A program made the translations under genes and the position numbers. From Rostratula benghalensis (Eukaryota > Chordata > Aves > Charadriiformes > Rostratulidae): DNA of 64,000 nucleotides. The notes below the pieces were generated by a model. It had not been told where the DNA came from, did no database searches, and saw nothing but the letters and a program-made list of their open reading frames with translations. Of this stretch, positions 25,331 through 37,834 are shown in pieces; position 1 is the stretch's first letter; each line of letters opens with the position of its first letter. The stretch is from positions 1,566,188 to 1,630,187 of the forward strand of contig VXAI01000114.1 of assembly GCA_013399305.1 (NCBI GenBank), written 5' to 3'.

Positions 25331-27022
25331 CCTTATACCACTTAGAGATAGCTACCAGAATTGCAGTATATCAGAGAGTACATCTATGTCAGCATTTTAT
25401 TTCAAATCCGGAATTCATTTTACTTTCCTATTCACCACATTTTGCCTTACACTGCAGGGCATTCTCAGGTTGCACAAACTTGATTCCTCCTGGATGAAGC
25501 TAGGCTAGAAAATGCAGTCCCAGTGCATATATTCTGCATCAGCTGCTAATGGACATTCAGGCCACAGGACCAGAACAGAGCTAGTCAAAATGAAATCCCC
25601 AGCACTCGTGTGATGAACATTGAATCCTCAGCTCTAACAGTATAACTCTACAGATCACATTCTCCTTTTAGATCTTATCAGAACACTCACGCATCCATAT
25701 TTTGTTGCCTATACACTTACTCTACTTAGATTCTTCTGTACTAGAACTTTCGTAACACATTGATGCTTCCTCTAAACATGAGAGCTGACCAGAGGGTCCT
25801 CTCCTATACATAAACAAGCCTAAACATTGCGTTTACGTATGTATTATTTTCCTCATACTTCAATTTCCAACTCTGCTGCAAAGACATAACTAAATTCTGA
25901 TGAAAAAGTTCAAGTGCTCCATTAGGTTCTAATAAACTGAACATAGTTTCACCCTAAGTTTATCTGCTGGGTTTTGTTACTAAATGTTTAGCACCAACTG
26001 TTAATACAGGTACTATTGCAGCCTTTCTACTAGCACTGCAAACATTTCCCTTAAATCAGCAGTTCTCAAACTAGGACACCTACGAGGAAATCAATGATAT
26101 CTGAATCAGAACATCCTTTTCACTCACTACTCCCAATCTCTGTAGCAATTTGCAAAACCCAATTTGTCCTTTTGCTCAGTTTCACTAATCCAAGATGAAG
26201 ATCTTAAAATCTCCCAAGTGGCCTTTAATTAATGGCTGACATGAATACACAAACACTTCCAACTCAGACTGACAATGGAAGTAACAAATATATCTGCAAT
26301 CCCTTAGGATTTATTGACAGTCTTTTCTCAAAATATGGCTTGCAGAGCAGTTGCTTATTTGCCCTCTAAGTGGCCAGAATGCCTTCTTATTCAAACGCTG
26401 ACATAACTTCAGCAAGGGAAATGATAATGGTTTAGTTCACCTTCTTCTGTTCTACTTGGCAAAGAAACACATCCAGTATAGCTACAGCAAGTATACCTAC
26501 CCCCCAGTAGGTTTAGATCTCAAACTTCAGCTCTTGAAGCACTTTCTTAGGAAAACCCTCCTTTCTGCAAAATTCTTCCTTTTTCTAAAGATATAGCATC
26601 ACAGATATAGAAAGACAGGCCACAGCCTCATTCGAAAACGGAAAGATAATTTGTGTATTTCCCACTGCATCATAGATGTTAATTCACTGTGTGTACGGCC
26701 ACTCTGCCGCACCATTACACATGCACATGATGACTTCCTTGACATCTGCATTAGTTGCCTTAACAGAGATGTCAGAGACATGTACTCATTTAGAGTGCTA
26801 TTGACAGGGTCAGAATGCCTTTGCTCTTTCTAATACCACTTCCTCCTTCCCATGGTTAGCAAGGCTGTTTCTGTTTATAACAAAAATATAATCTGTTTAT
26901 AACAAATCTCTAATCCCACTTTCTTTATGGAGGCTCACATGAGTAAGCAGAATAATGAATATTTTAATAGGCTACTGGAAGTTTGCTGTAGTTGGTGTTT
27001 GGAACATGCTCCTTATTTACAG

Positions 27023-27118
27023 GGATCCCACTCAATGAGCACAATGGGAGATGACAAGCTTCTCTCTGTGGTAGGCTCACACCAGAACCACTCTGTGGAC
27101 AGAAAGGAACCAAGCCAC
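27023..27118 (+). other. candidate coding exon (unidentified protein)
   Basis: A strong acceptor (CTCCTTATTTACAG) precedes a 96-nt segment that ends at CCAC/GTAAGT. Two frames are closed by stops. The open frame begins GSHSMSTMGDDKLLSVVGSH and ends DRKEPSH, hydrophilic with no domain I recognise, phase 0 in and 0 out. It is the only plus-strand candidate of this quality. GTAAGT hexamers are expected about 20 times per strand in 64 kb, so a chance hit is likely. Confidence 0.15.
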
Positions 27119-28087
27119 GTAAGTCATGCCTCTGCTGTCACAATATAACAGACATTAAAAAAAAAACCAACCACCAAACCAAAAACGTGGCTATATAAAG
27201 CAGCAACAGGATTGCACAGAAAAAGACTTTATTAGCTATTTAGCATGGCCTGGAGAAGCAAGGAAAGAATATCTGAAGTGGCATGGGATCTGTCATGAAA
27301 TATACACAAAATGCTCTTACAATAGGTAAGATACCAACTAAGCTGTACAGATGAGGTAAAGAAAGACTCCAAGATACTGAATGTCTCAGATGCATCCTGT
27401 GCCTCCCATTTGGTGGGATATGTAACACAGCACTTTTCCATAGACTTCATAGGAACCTCGTAGGCCTGGGCTTGTTCAGCTCAGCAGTGGGAAAGGAATT
27501 TCATAGAAAAGAAGGTTTCATTTCCCAGAAACTGCATGTTGGGAAAAGGCTATTTGCAAGTTTGCCTGAAAGCTGAGAAAAAGTGTGGGTGTTCTTTTAA
27601 AACAAAAAAGTGAAAAACGTATAATTACTTCATAGCAGTTAGCACAAGTAACAATACTGCACAAATTGCAGTGATTACAAAATCCTCTATAAATATGGTT
27701 AGCACTATTCTTGACAATAATTAGTGAACAGCATCTTCTCAATAGTATCATGATTAATATTTATTCTGATGTGGTTTTTGTTCTGGAAGATGGGAGGGGA
27801 CAAAAGGAAAGGGAGATAACATTCTGAGAGCTAAGTGTGTTTGAGGAGCAGAACCAAAAGCATAGAAAAATCTGCTTTATTTTTCTGCTTACTGTCATTC
27901 CTCCTCCCCTCAAAAAGGCAATGCAAATGGTGCTTTACTGGTTTTAAAAGTAAAGCCAGAAATTATGTGGAGTTGGGACTGTTGAATTATTCATGAGTTC
28001 TGATTGAATGGGATCATTATCTCTGTCCTTACAAGCTAATAAATACTGTCTAATGCCTGGGTACTGTTTTGATCTAATAGTGTCAGG

Positions 28088-28106
28088 AAAAAAAAAAAAA
28101 AAAAAA
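28088..28106. repeat. poly-A tract (19 A)
   Basis: Nineteen uninterrupted A, followed by an A-rich imperfect tail to about 28,120. No retroposed gene is recognisable to its left. Confidence 0.9.
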
Positions 28107-28358
28107 GAGAAAAAAAGCAAAAGACTTCTTTTTTGCAAGCTAGAGCCTAAATTAGGGAGGAGCTCCCTGATGAGTTCATTGCAGGAAAACCATGGGGTTT
28201 TTTTCCCTTCCATTGACTACACCGTTCACTTGCAGTTCTCAGTCTCATTTGCTGCAAAGGCATTTTAACTTGGGCATGAGGTTAAGATGCTGCTCAGTGG
28301 TATCTATACAATGACATATCATTTCTTATTCCTTTCCTATTTTCAATAGTCTTATCCA

Positions 28359-28393
28359 CCCCCTTTCCCTCTTCCCCGCTTGCCCCCGCCCCC
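28359..28393 (-). other. G-quadruplex motif (minus strand)
   Basis: Five C runs on the plus strand, giving five G runs on the minus strand: lengths 5, 5, 4, 3 and 5 with loops of 1, 5, 4 and 3 bases. This is a canonical quadruplex pattern with one spare run. It is an isolated GC-rich island in AT-rich DNA. Confidence 0.75.
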
Positions 28394-31300
28394 ATTCTAA
28401 TCTCTCACACCTCACAGTACAAAATACCCAAAACTAGAATACTTTCCAAGGCACTCAGAGCACAGGAAACGATTATGCTATCTAATCATCTGCCTGTCAG
28501 CAGTCAAATAATTTTAAATTGCATTGTTCTGTGATTTATTTCAGGATTGATTGTGGTGGGTCTATACTCACTTGATTTAATATCACTATAAACTAAACGT
28601 TGTATGGAACCTAAATTAAGGTTCTGCTTGGAGAGCTATCAAAGGAGGAGGTGAATTTGTTAGAGGTACAATGCCAAACAATGTTTGCTGATAACATTTG
28701 AAACAACAAAATGGTTTTTAAAACCCACATAAATGAAAAATAAAGCTGAGACATTTCATTGGATAGCTTTTCATATGCTTTCTTGAGGATTACTTTTGGA
28801 ACAGGACTTGTTTCAATAAGAGGAAATAATTAGGATATTATTACAAGTTTAAAAACCCCTCATAATTAGATAGGGATTAGTAACTTCGTTTTCATATGAT
28901 TAACACAATAAAACCCATTTTTCCCCAAAGTAATCGGAGGCCTATTAAGCAACATGAGATCATATATCAAGGGGCCTTTTAGTAATTCAGCAGTTTGTAA
29001 CATTTACACTGGCTGAAAGTCTTCCACAAAACAGCTGGTTTCATTCTACCAAGAAAACCCACAGTTTTGGGTGCATTTATTTTGAGGTCTATCACAATCC
29101 TTGAAATTATACCATTTAATTAAGGGTTTTTTTAGCAAGAGTCAGAAGCGTGTGAACAGCTAGAGCAAAAGTGTGAACAGTTTCTCAAATAGTGTACCAG
29201 CAATGGAGGTCTCTGCTGTTCTCAGTTTAGCATGGGAGGACCCACCTAGCACATCTGGATTTTAAGGAGTAAGCATCTCCTAATAACTGGCACACTTCAG
29301 GCTTACAAATGCCTAGTTTTACAGTATTTTGTTAGTAAAATCATGTTAAACACTTAACTCCATTATGATAGCTAAGCTAAATATGAAGCAAATTATTGAC
29401 ACATTTGCTCTTTGTACACACAGCTCATAAACAATAAGTAATAAAGAACAGATGCGATGTAAATTTAGCTTTCTGAGTCTATTCAGTGGAATAATTCTCC
29501 AAACATTACCTTTTTAGTCTCCCTTTTTAATGCTTTTAACTGCAGTGAAAATACAAAATTGTTCCTTTTGTTGTTATTAAGTAGGGACGTGATCAGCCAT
29601 TCTGGCTTTTCCGCATTCTCTGCATATGATGCCAGTCTTTGCAGCCAATGAGACCTTCAGACAGTAGCCATTATCTGTCACACTCCTGGACCAAAATAAC
29701 AAATAATATGCCTGGAGGTGCTGCGTTTTGTGACTGCTAGTTTCCCCGCATGGCATATGCCTAGATAGACTCAGATAAGAGGTGATTGCACAAAACTGTG
29801 ATTGTGAGATGACTTAGCAGAACCCGTGATGATGTCCTAATGGCCTCCTGCAGAGGGGAACAGGGGTAATTGTTTGTCAGGGGATGGAACACATCTGTAA
29901 GGAGGCATCCGCTGCAAACCAAGCAGCCATGTGGAAAAAAGAAAAGGAGAATCACAGTGCAGCAAGACTGCACTCGAGCCTAATAAAATGAATGACAAAA
30001 AGAGGTGAAAAATAAAACAAGGTATTAAACGACCAGATTAAAAAGGCTGTTACCGGTGGGCTCAGGATTAAAAAGAAAACAAGTTGTCTGCAGGCAGTAT
30101 GGTTCTTTTAAAATGATTAGGTGAAATTCTGTGACTCTCAGCAAGTTAAAGCAACAAACCCAGGAAATGTAAGCGCTTTTCCCCCAGCAAAAATGGGCAC
30201 AGAGCAACCAGATTCCCTGGATGTCCTCACTTGTAACAGGGTGGTTTACTAGTCACCAATCCTTTGCTGCAAAATTTTTTTCTTCCAGTCTTTTGTTCTT
30301 CCATTTAAAATATTTACTTTCCATGTGATCACTGTACAAGAACTGACATCATCCCAACAACCTTTCTAGAGCAAAGCTATTGGAATGGAGAAATGAGAAA
30401 CCATCAATGTCAAGCCAGGCAATTAGGGCATCAGTCACATCAGTGGGAACTTGCCTTTAATGTCAGCTGGGGCAGAAACAGGCCCTTAGAGTATATTAAG
30501 GATCTTATTTTATACTCTTTCAGCATCTTCTATTTGATCAGAAATAAACCGGAGCAAGCAAGCTAATTAATCGCATTCAAAATGAATTCCCCAGTCTTTT
30601 CAGCCTACATCTTAATTATTTATTTTCTAACTACAGAATAACAAACATTCCAATCGCAACAGAAGTAATATTTACTAGAAATAAATCAACTGATTGTAGC
30701 TTCAATGACCTACAGGCTACAGGCAATAGTCAAAATTCTTTAAAGTTGCATAAAATCATCTGTACTTGTTATTCCATTCATTACATTTTACCAATGGGCA
30801 TCTGGAAAAGATCCACATAAAACAGGAGTTAGTTCCTATAACTAATGTAAGAAAGCTGTGGGTTTTGCTTTTGCATTATTTTTTTTTTTCTTAAATGATA
30901 CCTCCTAAACTCCATAAAATAAGCAGAGCATTGAAAAATACCTCCTAATCAGATCTACCTGCAATTGAAAAAGCATCTACTGCAAGTAATTAACTGAAAT
31001 TTGCAAACAGAATTGGACAAATAATAGCTCTTTTTGTGGCAATAGGTAACTTGGGCCAAATAGTGCTATAAAAATATTTCAAGAAACAAACATTACAGAA
31101 ATCAAAACAACAATTACTCTGCACCAACCTAGAGTGAATTGCTTCATTTCATTTTCAGATAACTTATTGCAAAACCTTTTTCATAAATGGAGGTTGATTT
31201 TCAAACAGGAAATTAATCTCTGAAAAGTTACTTTCATTTAAAAATGTTCAAGTGAAACATTTTGGCATATTCTGAAAAAAAACAATATTCTTATCTTGTC

Positions 31301-32487
31301 CGTTCTTTTTTTTTTTTAACTCTGCTAAAATTATCCACTGTGAATACTATAAATATTCAAATGCTTTTAAGATCTTTTAAAAATTCTACTTATTTCCCTA
31401 GAACAAGTGTTAGTCAGTCCTATTCACAAACATTTGTGATGAAGTTTTGACCTTAAGAATCTCTCTTCAAAAATATACCAAATACATGCTGAAGTACAAA
31501 CTCTAAGACTTACATGGGGAATGCTGCTCTACAAGTGAATGGAGTTTTGAGCACTGATGCAATAAATTCATTTTTATGCAATAAATTCAACACTATGAGT
31601 AGCAGCATGGCACACAGGCATATGTTTTTCTACAGAAAATATCAGGCAAGAATTGGGAGTGTAAATAAGTAACCTGTGAAAGTATTGATCTGTCTGACCA
31701 TGAGCTGAAAAAAGGATGACCATTCTACTCGCAGTGGATTATTCCTTCTTGAAGGGAAAAAAGAATGCTTGTTGTTTAAGTAACTATAATTACTTAAGAG
31801 TCTTCTTAGAGAAAAATACACCGGTTATTAACATGGTGCTGATCACAAATTTATATTTTAACAAGAAATTGGCCTTTCAACTAATCCAAATTGTCTTGGG
31901 TTAAGTATTTGTTTACCAGGAAAAGGTAAAAATTGAATTGAATAAACCTTAGACTATTTTTTTCCTGAAAAATGAGGGGTTTGTCCTGCCTTAGATATTC
32001 ACAAAGGTGAGTTTCCTATAAGCAAACTGGTCACGGGCAACAAGGAAGTATGTACTGCTGAAGTAAGAAGGGTTTGTTTTCTCAGTGACCTGCCCAGACC
32101 ACCCGAGGTGGACCTTCAGCCTCAAAGCAGACCATACAACAGCAGTTGCATAACAGAGAATAAAGATGGCTTTTCTGAACAGAAACAGAGTCTGACAAGT
32201 AACTTCCTAAAAATAGGACAGGTCTATATACCTCTCAAGATGCACTAAACAGAGTACAACAAGGGAGGAGAGAAACCAGTGAGTTTTTAGATTTTTACTT
32301 GTTAGTTCTGTGCTCTTGTCACCAAACTTATTTATGTAGCCTTGTGGTACATGGAAAAGTATGTTTCGAAGCTCAGATTCAGAGCACTTATCCGTCTGCT
32401 AAATTCAGAGTCCGTGGAAATCTGTAAACTTTCTATTCTACATAGAATATGCTGCACATTGTTACACTTGTAATAAATCCAAGTTTT

Positions 32488-32538
32488 AAACAGTTGGACT
32501 AGATCGTTGTAGGTCCCAACTGAAATATTCTGTTCTAA
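32488..32538 (+). mobile_element. CR1 LINE 3'-end fragment
   Basis: AGTTGGACTAGATCGTTGTA is followed by GGTCCCAACTGAAATATTCT and a short TTCTA tail. This matches the CR1 3' UTR end 'ggttggactagatgatctttgtaggtcccttccaactgaaatattctattcta' with small deletions. Only about 50 bp remain; no coding part survives. Confidence 0.8.
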
Positions 32539-32603
32539 ACAATTTCAAGACAGCATTAATTTTTCTAGTTCTTATACCGAGTGCATAATTAAAGCTTACA
32601 TTT

Positions 32604-32631
32604 TTTATGAGATTGGAAAATTATATGAAAA
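32604..32631 (+). repeat. 28-bp perfect direct repeat, copy 1
   Basis: Twenty-eight bases beginning TTTATGAGATTGG and ending TTATATGAAAA are identical to 35,487-35,514. The flanks do not match. The copy lies about 65 bp to the right of the CR1 end fragment. Confidence 0.95.
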
Positions 32632-34613
32632 CTTTTAAAAAATATTAAAGCGACAGAAAAGATAAAAATCACCATTTCTCTCGTAGGTTTTTTCCACGGA
32701 TCTTACAAATATGATTTAAAATCACTTTATTACACTACTAAGGTTTATATGTTTTTTTAATTATTAAAACTATAGTTCTGAGTGAGGTTTTTTTTGTTGT
32801 AACACTGAAGAGAAAATTTGCATCTAATTGCCAATTGCCAGGATACCAGCGTATGCTTTAAAATTGAAGAAATATTTTAAATAGTACTTCTATCCTATTA
32901 GTTTTGAAAATTATAAAGCCCAAGCAAAAAAGTGGCAGCAAAGGGCTGCTTTAAGCAGCAGTTCTCAGGTACAAAACATTGTCTTTCTTTCACCACACAG
33001 AAGACATCAAAATACTTCTAAAGCTACCCTCATCCTAGAGGCAGGAGCCAGAGTATGTATTTGCGTCTTCACACGCAAATGGCTTTTGGTGAGCTTTTCA
33101 AAAATACATAAGAAAATTCTTCAAATCTCCTCCACCTTTGTCATAACACCTTTTTTTTTTTAACTTATTAAATGCTTTTTACAAACTCATTGAAATGTGG
33201 ATGGAATAAAATAAAATAATGCCACAGGCTAATAATGAAAGGTGTATTCTGCACTACTGTATCTATTGCACCATACTGATCTGTTTAAATGTCACTATAC
33301 ATGAACAAAGTTAATGAAATAGAAAGAAGTAAAATTTGACCTGCAAAATCTGTGAGATATTTAAAACACAGAAAAAAACCCACCTTGTTTTGGCATCAGA
33401 TAGTACAAAAACTCAATAATGTGTGTCTTTTTACATGAAATCACACAGAATTGTTGTGTGTAGATTCAGATGAGACAGAGAAATTGTAGTAGAAGCAAAC
33501 TCAGAAAAAAAATCTAATAAGAAGATACAATTTCATTGGTTTTGCAATGATACAAGGGTATACAAAGAACATTTAATGTAGAAAATAAGTGAGTGAACCT
33601 CACAAGAGTCAGGAAACTTTCTGAAAGGGACAGAATGTCTTTTCAAATGAACACTATCTTTTTTTTTTTTAATTTAATAAAGAAGGGAAAACACTATTGA
33701 AAATAATGGATAAAACTGCTAGATAATCAAATATTGTGAATTCTTATGGGCAGTAAAACCAGGCTGAGTGGGTGTTATAATTTCTTTTCTGTATAGAGAA
33801 GTAAAAGCAGCAAGATGTAAATAGTCCTGGAACACAAAGCAGTACATCTGGCTTACAGTATCTTGAAAAAGAAGGAGACATGGTAGAACGTAATGTGAAA
33901 GGAAAAGACTTTATAAAATGTACCAATCAGTCTGCATGACCACTCATGAAAAAGCCTCAACCTACAGAGAAGAAACAGGACTTTCTATAGGAATTCAGGA
34001 ATTCTCTTCTTACGAGGAGATAAGGCAGGATTTACCTCAAAACTGAATTTTTTGAACACAGGGAATGAACGCAATGAATAATTTGAAAAAGAAATGCTGT
34101 GTTAAATGAAGTCTAATTTCTCTCTTACATGCTTTACTTCAAGGATGCATTAAAATATCAAGTACTAAGCATATGAGTAATAATTTTTTGAATTGTGGCC
34201 AAATTGGTTGCTTTCCTGAAGCAAGTCAGATGAGGTAGATGTGGGCAGCTTAAACCCAAGAACAGCTATTTTCTCATTTTCTTTCCTTAATTTCAGACAT
34301 CGCACCTTGTTCAGTTTACACTCCTGGCAGTCATTCTTGAGAACAAAAATAGCATTAACAGCCTAAATTCCACTTTACACAGAAGTGAGAACAGAAAGTA
34401 TTCAGTTTAGCAGGCACTCCAAATGATGTATTTCCCCACCTACCAGGCATTACCTCTCTGTTCCAGCTGTATTTTTCTCTTATTATATAGCTCTCTTGTA
34501 GAACCTTGTTGTCTTGCTAGGAAAACATGCAATTAAATTAGCACACTGGCCAACAATGAATCACAGCTAGCAGTGATGTTATGCTGTTTTAAAGATGTCT
34601 ACGTTACTTGTCC

Positions 34614-34883
34614 AGGGAAGAGATAGGACAAGAGGAAATGGCCTCAAGCTGCGCCAGGGGAGGTTTAGATTGGATACTGGGAAAAAATTTCTTCGCTGAA
34701 AGGATTATCAAGCACTGGAATAGGCTGTCCAGGGAGGTGGCTGAGTCATCAGCCCTGCAGGTATTTAAAAAATATGTAGGCATGGCGCTTCGGGAAATGG
34801 TTTCGTGGTGGATTTGCTAGTGTTAATGGTTGGACTTGATCTTAAGGGTCTTTTCCAACCTAAATGATTCTATGATTCTGTGA
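34614..34883 (+). mobile_element. CR1 LINE, 5'-truncated, plus orientation
   Basis: It begins near 'gaagagataggacaagagg', a well-conserved CR1 stretch, runs through 'ctgcgccaggggaggtttag' and ends with the terminal repeats TGATTCTATGATTCTGTG. The ORF2 C-terminal peptide is visible in a broken frame, with ARGGLDWILGKNFFAERI and KHWNRLSREVAESSALQVF. About 270 bp remain. Part of the 3' UTR just before 'ggttggacttgatcttaa' is deleted relative to the usual form. Inactive. Confidence 0.95.
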
Positions 34884-35486
34884 AAGGTCATTGTTTTATG
34901 CTATTCTATATACATAGATATCATTATAATGTTTCACTAATCTGTACACATATATAAATATGCATATATCTGCTGTAAGCTTTCCTAATTTAGCATTGAT
35001 CTCAAATAGAATTTTTGCATGGTAATCTATGCTGTGTCTTGCTGATATATTTAAACTCTGCCTTGTCATCTTAAGGTGAGCACTAATCAGAAAACAGATA
35101 CGTACGCATTTAAAATAGATCATAATGTGACGCTTTTCAAACAGGTACCTGCTCCTGAGTACAAATGTGTTGTGATGTTGCTCCACCAAAGTAAGTTCAT
35201 AAAGTGTGACATAATTTTCTTTCTGTTCTAACAAAATATGTGAGAAATTTTTCATTCTTATTACTTCTTATTTTCTTATCAGTTTCTTATTACTCTGATA
35301 GATTACTCTTTTATTATTTAGGATAACACCTGCCTATAAAAGTTTCAATTAGAGCTACTCTTTTTCACTTGGACCACACACCAAATGGTCAAGAGTCCCA
35401 AATAAGCCATGACACCATCAAAAGCTGAAGGAATTGGGAACTTCAGAGGTAGTTCTCAAATAGGATGTGTCAACAAACACTCGGTG

Positions 35487-35514
35487 TTTATGAGATTGGA
35501 AAATTATATGAAAA
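35487..35514 (+). repeat. 28-bp perfect direct repeat, copy 2
   Basis: This is identical to 32,604-32,631 in the same orientation, 2.9 kb away, with unrelated flanks. Twenty-eight identical bases are not expected by chance in a 64-kb window. Confidence 0.95.
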
Positions 35515-35767
35515 GCTCTGAGGAGAATTGACCAGGGCTGGCCACATTAACCAATGACCTTCAAACTCATTTCTCTTTCAAATCCTCAAGGCCAGCCCAA
35601 CTCCTCAAGTCAGCATATGATATTGCTGTAGCCCAGGAATCACATTTAAACTGTCCAAAGATGCAGACATTGTCCACGTGCCTGTCTCTGAGCCAACGTA
35701 TAAATCATAACTATATGGAATGGAATTTTATATTGAGAAATCTGTGTGCGACGTCCAAGCCACTCAC

Positions 35768-35827
35768 CTGGAAGTACCCAGTTTGACCAAGGCAGGACAG
35801 GAATTAGAGATCTCCAGGTAAGCATCC
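35768..35827 (-). other. candidate short coding exon (unidentified protein)
   Basis: On the minus strand, acceptor ACACCTTTTCAG opens 60 nt that end at TTCCAG/GTGAGTGG; both borders are close to consensus. In phase 2 the peptide is DAYLEISNSCPALVKLGTS; a second frame is also open and a third has a stop. The length is a multiple of three, so the exon would be symmetric (2 in, 2 out) and skippable. The plus strand carries its own good donor at 35,817 (CTCCAG/GTAAGC), so strand is uncertain. No family recognised. Confidence 0.2.
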
Positions 35828-37415
35828 CTGAAAAGGTGTCTTGTTACGTAGTTGTACCCTTCATCTGAAGAAGCCTCAAGAGAACTGGTATGTTTCTGTG
35901 AAAAGTCTTTCCATAAAACAGATTTTTCTGGAAAAACAAATTAAGCATTTTCTAGTTCTTTCCACTATGATCTATCTTACTTTCTTCCTGGCGGATATCC
36001 CTGAGAAACGGCATACAAAACAGAAAAATGTTGATTTGCCATGTTCTAACTCAGTCTTATTTAGCATAACACTGCGGTATTTTTCTGTGTCTTTTATATC
36101 CCCAATCACTTGATTACTGAGTTGCATCATTGCTGAACCCTGGCCGATAAAAAAATGAGGGAACACAATGACAGTCCGCCAAAACAACACAAACAGCTGC
36201 TTGTCTAGACATGTTAGCACTGTCCTGAAACCTTGGCAGGCTGGTGACATAATATAAAAAAATTTGCACCGCTATTCTTGAAATGTTTTATTGTGATTAT
36301 GTAAATCTACTAATTTATTTTCACTGGAAAACATAAAAATGTGGGCAAAAGAAATCATGAATCATTTCCCCCTTGGTTCCTAACTAACTGTATGATTCAA
36401 AGGGAGGTATCTCCAAGCTTTTTTCTCTAATTAAAGACTCCCAAGAATAGCACATTCTATAACATGAAGGGACAAATTAATAACATTCATAATATAATTA
36501 TTTTCTTTCTCTTACGTGTATGTATTATCCTGTGGCAATTATTTGTTTATAAGCCATTAAGTTATTTGCAAAGCCAATTCGATGTTCCACCTCTGATTTA
36601 ATTAGTAGAAGACAGTCCCTTTGCAGTAAACAAAAAAAGTTTAACTTTTTTAAAATTCCCAGTAGAATTTATCATTTAATTTCCTTGCTATTTTGTATAT
36701 CCAATTCTATTTATAAATACATGGCTTTGTTTAATTAAAATGTGCACACAAATTCCACAAAATTTGTAACAGACCACCACCAAAGACATGAGACATTAAT
36801 AGTCCAAATTCTGAAGAAAGATAAATTTTAAAAAGGAAAGCAGATAATGGGCTCTGACTTGACGTAGACATAAAAAGATTTTGATATTATATCTGCAGCC
36901 AAAACAAAGAAGAAGCTTTAGAGTCACAGGTTAGTACGTCTGGGTACTTCACTTCCCCTCCCCTTGTTTGTGTGATTTTTCAAAGTTACATCATCTTGTC
37001 AGTGATCCAACCTGCAACTTTCTCTGACTTCAACCCAACTGCACCTTTGAAAAGCTGAGCACCTATAAAACTAGGGCACTTTTGAAGACAGTCCTACACC
37101 ATATATCTCCAAGTTTCATGAACAGGTATTGGGTAGAGATATACTGGCTCCCTCAGCTGCTCAGGAGGGATTTAGATGTAGACAGGATAAATAAAGAGAT
37201 CAGAATTTAACCCCCTGTTTTTGTCACTTTAATATTTGGCATTTCTGCAGCCTAAAAAGACTAGGGAAATCATTTAAGAACTAATGAAGAGCTATTTACC
37301 TCCTAAATCTTCTTCCCTTGAGTAATGAAATAATTACCCTCCCATAATCATGGAAATATTCAACTTGAATCTTAAATTGAGCTGTTGTGAAAAGTGGTAG
37401 TGATGTTACATAGGT

Positions 37416-37430
37416 GATCACCATGGTAAC
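37416..37430 (-). promoter_or_regulatory. possible RFX X-box-like site
   Basis: On the minus strand this reads GTTACCATGGTGATC, close to the palindromic X-box form GTTRCCATGGYAAC bound by RFX factors, with one half-site imperfect. It stands about 60 bp from a TATAAAAG sequence at 37,491-37,498 on the plus strand. No gene start is evident nearby, so function is only inferred. Confidence 0.25.
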
Positions 37431-37579
37431 GTTTGGAAACTGTGCTGTCGTCAAGCCAAGAATATAGTTTTGCTTTTCCCATAAGAACAGTATAAAAGAC
37501 AGTAACTGAGCCCTTCCAAGATCCCATAATGGTAAGTGAAAGCGAACATTTATCTGTCTTACCCACTGGGACAAAGGCT

Positions 37580-37595
37580 AAAAAAAAAAAAAAAA
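37580..37595. repeat. poly-A tract (16 A)
   Basis: Sixteen uninterrupted A, with a second A-rich run at 37,612-37,620. Simple repeat. Confidence 0.9.
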
Positions 37596-37834
37596 TAAAT
37601 CCAAAACCCTTAAAAAAAAACCTCACAACCCAACCACCAGCACACACTGTCCATAAACTGAATTACTTTATAGTGTGATATTATTGTTTGTTAGTTTTGT
37701 TTTGTTTACTCCCTGTACATTAACTCAAGGTGAATCCCAAAGGAATAACATGGTAAGATTACAAGGAGAAATAAAAATATTTTATTTGCATAACGTAATC
37801 AGACATCCTGAAAACTATTAGAGCAGTTACTTAC

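Larger units (their letters stand above)
25331..32487. other. gene-free unique DNA, partly CNE-like
   Basis: No recognisable gene apart from a plus-strand exon candidate at 27,023-27,118. From about 28,500 to 29,150 and from 30,380 to 30,730 the sequence is complex, free of low-complexity runs and rich in homeodomain-type cores (for example CTAATTAATCGCATTC near 30,561). That is the texture of conserved non-coding elements, though conservation cannot be judged from one sequence. Minor direct repeats are present: a 15-bp unit at 26,870 and 26,892, and a 14-bp unit at 31,557 and 31,576. Confidence 0.5.

Noticed and set aside
26057..26085. hAT-like terminus (CAGTTCTCAAACTAGG).
   Set aside because: Too short and degraded; no partner terminus or target duplication found.
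27469..27482. 14-bp match to a CR1 stretch (TGGGCTTGTTCAGC).
   Set aside because: Similarity does not continue to either side.
31986..31997. 12-nt plus-strand microexon (CTGCCTTAG / ATATTCACAAAG / GTGAGT).
   Set aside because: The sites look good, but nothing distinguishes a 12-nt exon from coincidence here.
36197..36216. p53-like tandem half-sites (CTGCTTGTCT AGACATGTTA).
   Set aside because: Three mismatches to the consensus; such degenerate matches are common.
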